Shown here piece after piece: positions 4,869 through 7,482 of a DNA stretch of 7,482 bases. The notes under the pieces were generated by a model. It did no database searches and was not told the origin of the DNA. It was given only the letters and a program-made list of their open reading frames with translations. A program made the translations under genes and the position numbers. The stretch covers positions 1 to 7,482 of the forward strand of contig JAGVIM010000034.1 in the NCBI GenBank assembly GCA_020056045.1. Direction: 5' to 3'. How positions within the stretch are numbered: the first letter of the stretch is position 1; the number at the start of each line of letters is the position of its first letter. Source of the DNA: Nanobdellota archaeon (GTDB lineage: Archaea > Nanobdellota > Nanobdellia > Pacearchaeales > GW2011-AR1).

Positions 4869-5177
4869 TTATTTTTTCTTTACGATTAACATAGAGATAC
4901 ATAGACTAATACCTGTTTCAATAATTAAATAAGATATAGCCAATAAAATTCTTTCTATTGAAAAATAATTTGGACGAATTAAAACAGATATAAAATAGAA
5001 CGGAGCTATTAAAAAAATCCCTAATGGTTCAAGAATAACACAATTTTTATAATATTGAGGACTTGCATCAAGAGCACGAGTACATTTAGAAGATTTAGAG
5101 ATTAGGATAGTCCCAATAAAACATAATATGATTAAAACAATCAAAACTGCTAAAAACCTCTTTAAAATTAATTTCAT
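4869..5177 (-). CDS. Three-helix membrane protein, unknown function
   Basis: The family is not recognised. The frame is open from TTG 5183, but the ATG at 5177 fits the TATA-like box better and gives 102 residues. A basic start (MKLILKR) precedes a first helix at about 8-28, then a polar loop (29-46) with C32 and C46, a second helix at 47-67, and a third at 75-98 ending in basic VKKK. The two loop cysteines could form a disulfide if the loop is outside, which the positive ends suggest; this is inference. The C-terminus meets the RNase P gene tail to tail with a 4-bp gap. It is divergent from dus with a 42-bp promoter gap. Confidence 0.65.
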   Translation of the reverse strand: MKLILKRFLAVLIVLIILCFIGTILISKSSKCTRALDASPQYYKNCVILEPLGIFLIAPFYFISVLIRPNYFSIERILLAISYLIIETGISLCISMLIVKKK

Positions 5178-5190
5178 AAACAATAATAGA

Positions 5191-5206
5191 TTTATTAATA
5201 TAAAAA
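5191..5206. promoter_or_regulatory. Shared divergent promoter between membrane protein and dus
   Basis: TTTATTAATATAAAAA forms near-palindromic TATA sequence on both strands. On the minus strand a box centred about 5202 is 25 bp from ATG 5177. On the plus strand TTTATTAATA is centred about 25 bp from ATG 5220. Both starts therefore fit leaderless transcription from overlapping boxes. Confidence 0.45.
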
Positions 5207-5219
5207 CTTATCTTAAATC

Positions 5220-6161
5220 ATGGCAAAACCCTTTTCAAAACTATCGGAAAAACTTATTTTAGCTCCAATGCATGATATAACTAACATTGCATTTAGACTC
5301 ATGTGTAAAAAGTATGGGGCTGCACTAGTTTCAACTGAACTACTTTCTGCAAATGCTATAGCAAGAGAAAATAATGCTGTTATGAGTCTTGCTCTGAGTT
5401 GCAAAGAAGAAAAACCTGTTGCCTGCCAGATTTTTTCAAACAACACTGAAAACATGGTTGAGTCTGCTAAAATTCTTGAAAGAAAAGGATTTGATTCTAT
5501 TGATATTAATTTTGGTTGTCCAAGTAAAAAAATAATGCAACAGGGAGGTGGAGGAGCATTATTAAAAAGAAAAAATAAAATTTATGAGATTGTTAAAGAA
5601 GTAAGTAAAAGTGTTAATATTCCTGTAACTGTAAAAATAAGATTGGGTGTTGATAAAAAAAATATAAATGTTCTTGAAGTTGCAAAATTATGTGAAGAAG
5701 CTGGTGCAAGCGCAGTAATTATTCATGGAAGAACTGTTGATCAAGGTTATTCTGGAAAAGCAGATTGGAATTTAATTAAAGAAGTTAAAGAAAATGTTAA
5801 AATTCCAGTTATTGGAAACGGAGATGTTATTGATGGAAAGAGTGCAAAAGAAATGCTTGAAGAGATAAAATGTGATTATGTTATGATTGGAAGAGCTGCC
5901 ATTGGTAATCCCTTTATTTTCAAAGAAATAAATGAATATCTTAAAACGGGAGAAATAATAAAACAAACAAAAGAAGAAAAAATAAAAGATTATTTTGAAT
6001 ATATTGAATTAGCAAAAAAATATAATATTTTTTCTGTAAAAGATGCTAAACTTCGTGCACAGGAATTTACAAAAGGCATTGTTGGAAGTTCAAAATTAAG
6101 ACAGAGACTTAATAAAATTAGGAATTGGGAAGAAATAGAATCTTTAATAAAAAAGTTATAG
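5220..6161 (+). CDS. dus: tRNA-dihydrouridine synthase
   Basis: A 313-residue FMN- and NADPH-dependent enzyme that reduces specific uridines, usually in the tRNA D-loop, to dihydrouridine. The TIM-barrel domain covers about 10-240. Markers in order: LAPMHDITNIAFR (14-26), where the family has APMxxxTD/N; NFGCPSKK (97-104), with C100 the expected general acid; VKIRLG (138-143), with K139; HGRT (169-172); GNGD (199-202) and GRAAIGNP (224-231), the FMN phosphate loop. The C-terminal helical domain (about 245-313, with AKLRAQEFTKGIVG) binds tRNA. Length is normal for the family. The ATG at 5220 sits 25 bp from a TATA-like box and no leader is needed. Its C-terminus is 8 bp from that of the convergent ATP-grasp gene. 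The target uridine cannot be read from sequence. It belongs to the tRNA-maturation cluster with rnp4. Confidence 0.95.
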   Translation: MAKPFSKLSEKLILAPMHDITNIAFRLMCKKYGAALVSTELLSANAIARENNAVMSLALSCKEEKPVACQIFSNNTENMVESAKILERKGFDSIDINFGCPSKKIMQQGGGGALLKRKNKIYEIVKEVSKSVNIPVTVKIRLGVDKKNINVLEVAKLCEEAGASAVIIHGRTVDQGYSGKADWNLIKEVKENVKIPVIGNGDVIDGKSAKEMLEEIKCDYVMIGRAAIGNPFIFKEINEYLKTGEIIKQTKEEKIKDYFEYIELAKKYNIFSVKDAKLRAQEFTKGIVGSSKLRQRLNKIRNWEEIESLIKKL

Positions 6162-6169
6162 AATAATCA

Positions 6170-7132
6170 TTAATTAATATTACAACTATCTTGTATTATT
6201 TTTATTATAACTTGTTCATGGCTCATTCCTGCTCTTTCTGTTGCAGCAATAAAACCTGCATCAGGAGATATGCAAGGATTTGCATTAATTTCTAAAACAT
6301 ATGGAACTCTTTGTTCAGAAACTCTAAAGTCTACTCTTGCATAACCCCTTAGATCAAAAATATTCCAACAAGTTCTACAAATTTGTTCTAAATTTTGAAT
6401 CAGATCTTTATCTTCAAGATGAAAATCAAAAGTTCTTACTGTGTTTTTAGATTCATGGCATTCTGAATCCCATTTTGCATCATACCCTACTATTTTTGGT
6501 TTTCCAGGTTTCCAATTTTGGAATTGCATTTCAGCAACTGGTAAAACCATTGGCTTTTGTTCAGGACCTATAACTGAAACATTAAATTCTCTTCCTTCAA
6601 TATATTCTTCTGCAAAAAAATCAGCTCCTTTTGATTGCAGAACTTTTCTTAAAGAATTTTCTGTTGTATAAAGAGTTGCTTCAAGACCTTTAGAAGCATG
6701 ATCTATTGCAGATTTAACAAGAAAACTTTTTCCTTGAAGTCCAGAGGATAAATTTTCTAAGGATAGAAAATAAGGAGTATTTATTCTAGCAGCAGTTAAA
6801 ATTCTTTTTGCAGATAGTTTATCTGCTGTTTTAACAAATGCTGTTTTTGTGCAACCTGTATAAGGTACTTTTGCTTGTTCAAAAATCTCTGGAGCAAGAT
6901 AATTTGAAGATTCTTTTCCATCAACAACCTCAACTAAATTAAAAACAAATAATGGATTTATTCTTTTAATCTCGTTTATTGCTCTTTCTGTTGTAAAGGG
7001 TCTTTGAATAGTATCATAACCTAACCTGGAAAGTATTTCTGAAACAAATCTAGATTGATCTAAAACATCAAGATCATCAGGGGTTGCTGTTTTAGGGTCA
7101 ATATCTGTGTGATAAACAAGTGCTTTTTCCAT
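6170..7132 (-). CDS. ATP-grasp ligase, D-alanine-D-alanine ligase-like
   Basis: A 320-residue ATP-grasp enzyme. An N-terminal Rossmann-like part (1-90) contains FNLVEVVDGKESSNYLAPEIFE (64-85), the substrate-side region of D-Ala ligases, and YTGCTKTAF (91-99). ATP-binding lysines are K105 (or the neighbouring K101) and K140 (FLVKSAIDHASKG). EEYIEGREFNVSVIG (175-189) is the ATP-contact loop, and RVDF (266-269) with EINANP (281-286) supplies the magnesium ligands D268, E281 and N283. It should join an amino acid or carboxylate to an amine with ATP. Archaea lack ordinary peptidoglycan, so a dipeptide, cofactor or other amide is more likely than D-Ala-D-Ala, but the substrate is not visible. The ATG is supported by a TATA-like box 26 bp upstream. 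The N-terminal sequence MEKALVYHTDIDP starts directly with the first strand, so no signal peptide is present. Confidence 0.85.
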   Translation of the reverse strand: MEKALVYHTDIDPKTATPDDLDVLDQSRFVSEILSRLGYDTIQRPFTTERAINEIKRINPLFVFNLVEVVDGKESSNYLAPEIFEQAKVPYTGCTKTAFVKTADKLSAKRILTAARINTPYFLSLENLSSGLQGKSFLVKSAIDHASKGLEATLYTTENSLRKVLQSKGADFFAEEYIEGREFNVSVIGPEQKPMVLPVAEMQFQNWKPGKPKIVGYDAKWDSECHESKNTVRTFDFHLEDKDLIQNLEQICRTCWNIFDLRGYARVDFRVSEQRVPYVLEINANPCISPDAGFIAATERAGMSHEQVIIKIIQDSCNIN

Positions 7133-7153
7133 TTAAATTATTTAAAATGAGTG

Positions 7154-7162
7154 TTTAAAAAG
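7154..7162 (-). promoter_or_regulatory. TATA-like box for the ATP-grasp gene
   Basis: The minus strand reads CTTTTTAAA, centred 26 bp upstream of the ATG at 7132. It supports a leaderless start. Confidence 0.5.
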
Positions 7163-7199
7163 TTTTGTAATAAAATTTTAGAATGTATAAGATATAGAC

Positions 7200-7312
7200 A
7201 ATTTGGATGATTATGTTACTCTAAAATCCAAATTCTCTAATAACACTTTTAGGACTAAGGTAACTTAATTCACCTAAAAGTGTATAATAAGATATGTCAT
7301 AAGCTAACTTAT
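7200..7312. other. Structured intergenic stretch with repeated hairpins
   Basis: Three inverted repeats lie in the 239-bp gap. The first pairs AATTTGGAT (7200-7208) with ATCCAAATT (7226-7234). The second pairs ACACTTTTAGG (7243-7253) with CCTAAAAGTGT (7273-7283) and holds a small inner hairpin TAAG-GTAA-CTTA (7256-7267). The third is ATAAG-CTAA-CTTAT (7299-7312), nearly the same as the inner hairpin. They lie upstream of the likely promoter of the next gene, so they are not its leader. An unrecognised small RNA is possible. Confidence 0.45.
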
Positions 7313-7329
7313 CAAAGAATTAAAAAAGG

Positions 7330-7339
7330 TTTTTAAATA
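7330..7339 (+). promoter_or_regulatory. TATA box for the last gene
   Basis: TTTTTAAATA is preceded by AAAAAAGG, a possible TFB element. The expected start of transcription is near 7361, giving a leader of about 11 nt. Confidence 0.5.
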
Positions 7340-7362
7340 GTAAAATCCTAATATTATAAAGA

Positions 7363-7367
7363 GAGGT
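7363..7367 (+). promoter_or_regulatory. Shine-Dalgarno sequence of the last gene
   Basis: GAGGT lies 4 nt before the ATG at 7372, inside GAGAGGTTGAG. It is the only clear ribosome binding site in the window, in contrast to the leaderless starts elsewhere. Confidence 0.6.
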
Positions 7368-7371
7368 TGAG

Positions 7372-7482
7372 ATGAATAATAAAAAATTTGTTATAATTAG
7401 TTTAATATTTAGCTTATTAATTATAAATGTAATTTTTGCATTAAACACAGAAAATACTAATAGATTAAGTTTTGGGCACATA
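7372..7482 (+). CDS. Start of a secreted or membrane-anchored protein (partial)
   Basis: Only the first 37 codons are present; the window ends in frame. The sequence starts MNNKK, then a hydrophobic core FVIISLIFSLLIINVIFA (6-23), followed by a polar stretch LNTENTNRLSFGH. This is a classic Sec signal peptide with likely cleavage after A23, or an uncleaved anchor. The start is supported by a Shine-Dalgarno sequence and a TATA box. Nothing of the mature protein is long enough to assign a family. Confidence 0.75.
   Translation, partial: MNNKKFVIISLIFSLLIINVIFALNTENTNRLSFGHI

Noticed and set aside
5178..5183. TTG start for the three-helix membrane protein
   Set aside because: The ATG at 5177 is two codons inside and fits the promoter spacing.
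5213..5966. Minus-strand frames (5213-5455 and 5772-5966) opposite dus
   Set aside because: Both are antisense to a conserved enzyme; the Phe/Asn-rich product of the second is the reverse of Lys/Glu-rich coding.
6441..6671. Plus-strand frame opposite the ATP-grasp gene
   Set aside because: It is antisense to the conserved ATP-binding region and has no promoter or family motif.
253..7132. Reassigned UGA codon
   Set aside because: Eight complete genes end in TAA and one in TAG, with no TGA stop. In such AT-rich DNA this is expected by chance and no frame needs TGA read as sense.
7200..7320. C/D box guide RNA
   Set aside because: No convincing box C with a matching CTGA box D was found.

Overview
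The window looks like a piece of a compact, AT-rich archaeal chromosome. The archaeal signs are an RNA polymerase subunit N (RpoN/Rpo10), a probable archaeal RNase P protein 4, a tRNA-Gly whose intron lies in a canonical bulge-helix-bulge fold, tRNAs without encoded CCA, a free-standing 5S rRNA gene, and TATA-like boxes about 25 bp upstream of start codons or RNA 5' ends. Most genes have no room for a leader and no Shine-Dalgarno sequence, so leaderless transcription seems the rule. The small genes, short gaps and low G+C suggest a DPANN-type lineage (Woesearchaeota, Pacearchaeota or a relative). That placement is inference; no phylogeny was run.

Left part (1-3160): an intron-containing tRNA-Gly(UCC), a B12-binding-type radical SAM protein with an extra C-terminal zinc ribbon, a tRNA-Arg(CCU) followed by a perfect 12-bp hairpin, and a PfkB-family kinase closest by eye to adenosine kinases. 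All four are on the minus strand. The kinase shares a 38-bp divergent promoter gap with a small membrane protein on the plus strand.

Middle (3160-4341): a 94-residue membrane protein and an 88-residue unknown protein converge on a gap holding two strong hairpins and a long-range inverted repeat that includes both stop codons. Next comes a gene-free stretch (3800-4029) full of tRNA-3'-end-like fragments, a 40-bp direct repeat and several hairpins, ending at tRNA-Leu(CAA). A TATA box then drives 5S rRNA on the plus strand.

Right part (4342-7482): rpoN starts 16 bp after 5S, followed by the RNase P protein, a convergent three-helix membrane protein, a tRNA-dihydrouridine synthase, and a convergent ATP-grasp ligase of the D-Ala-D-Ala ligase type. 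A 239-bp gap with two or three hairpins separates the ligase from the start of a secreted or membrane-anchored protein that runs off the window. That last gene is the only one with a visible Shine-Dalgarno sequence.

Functionally, tRNA-Leu, 5S, rpoN, rnp4 and dus form a loose cluster for transcription, tRNA maturation and tRNA modification. No complete mobile element, CRISPR array or defence system is visible. The most unusual stretch is the tRNA-fragment region at 3865-4029.
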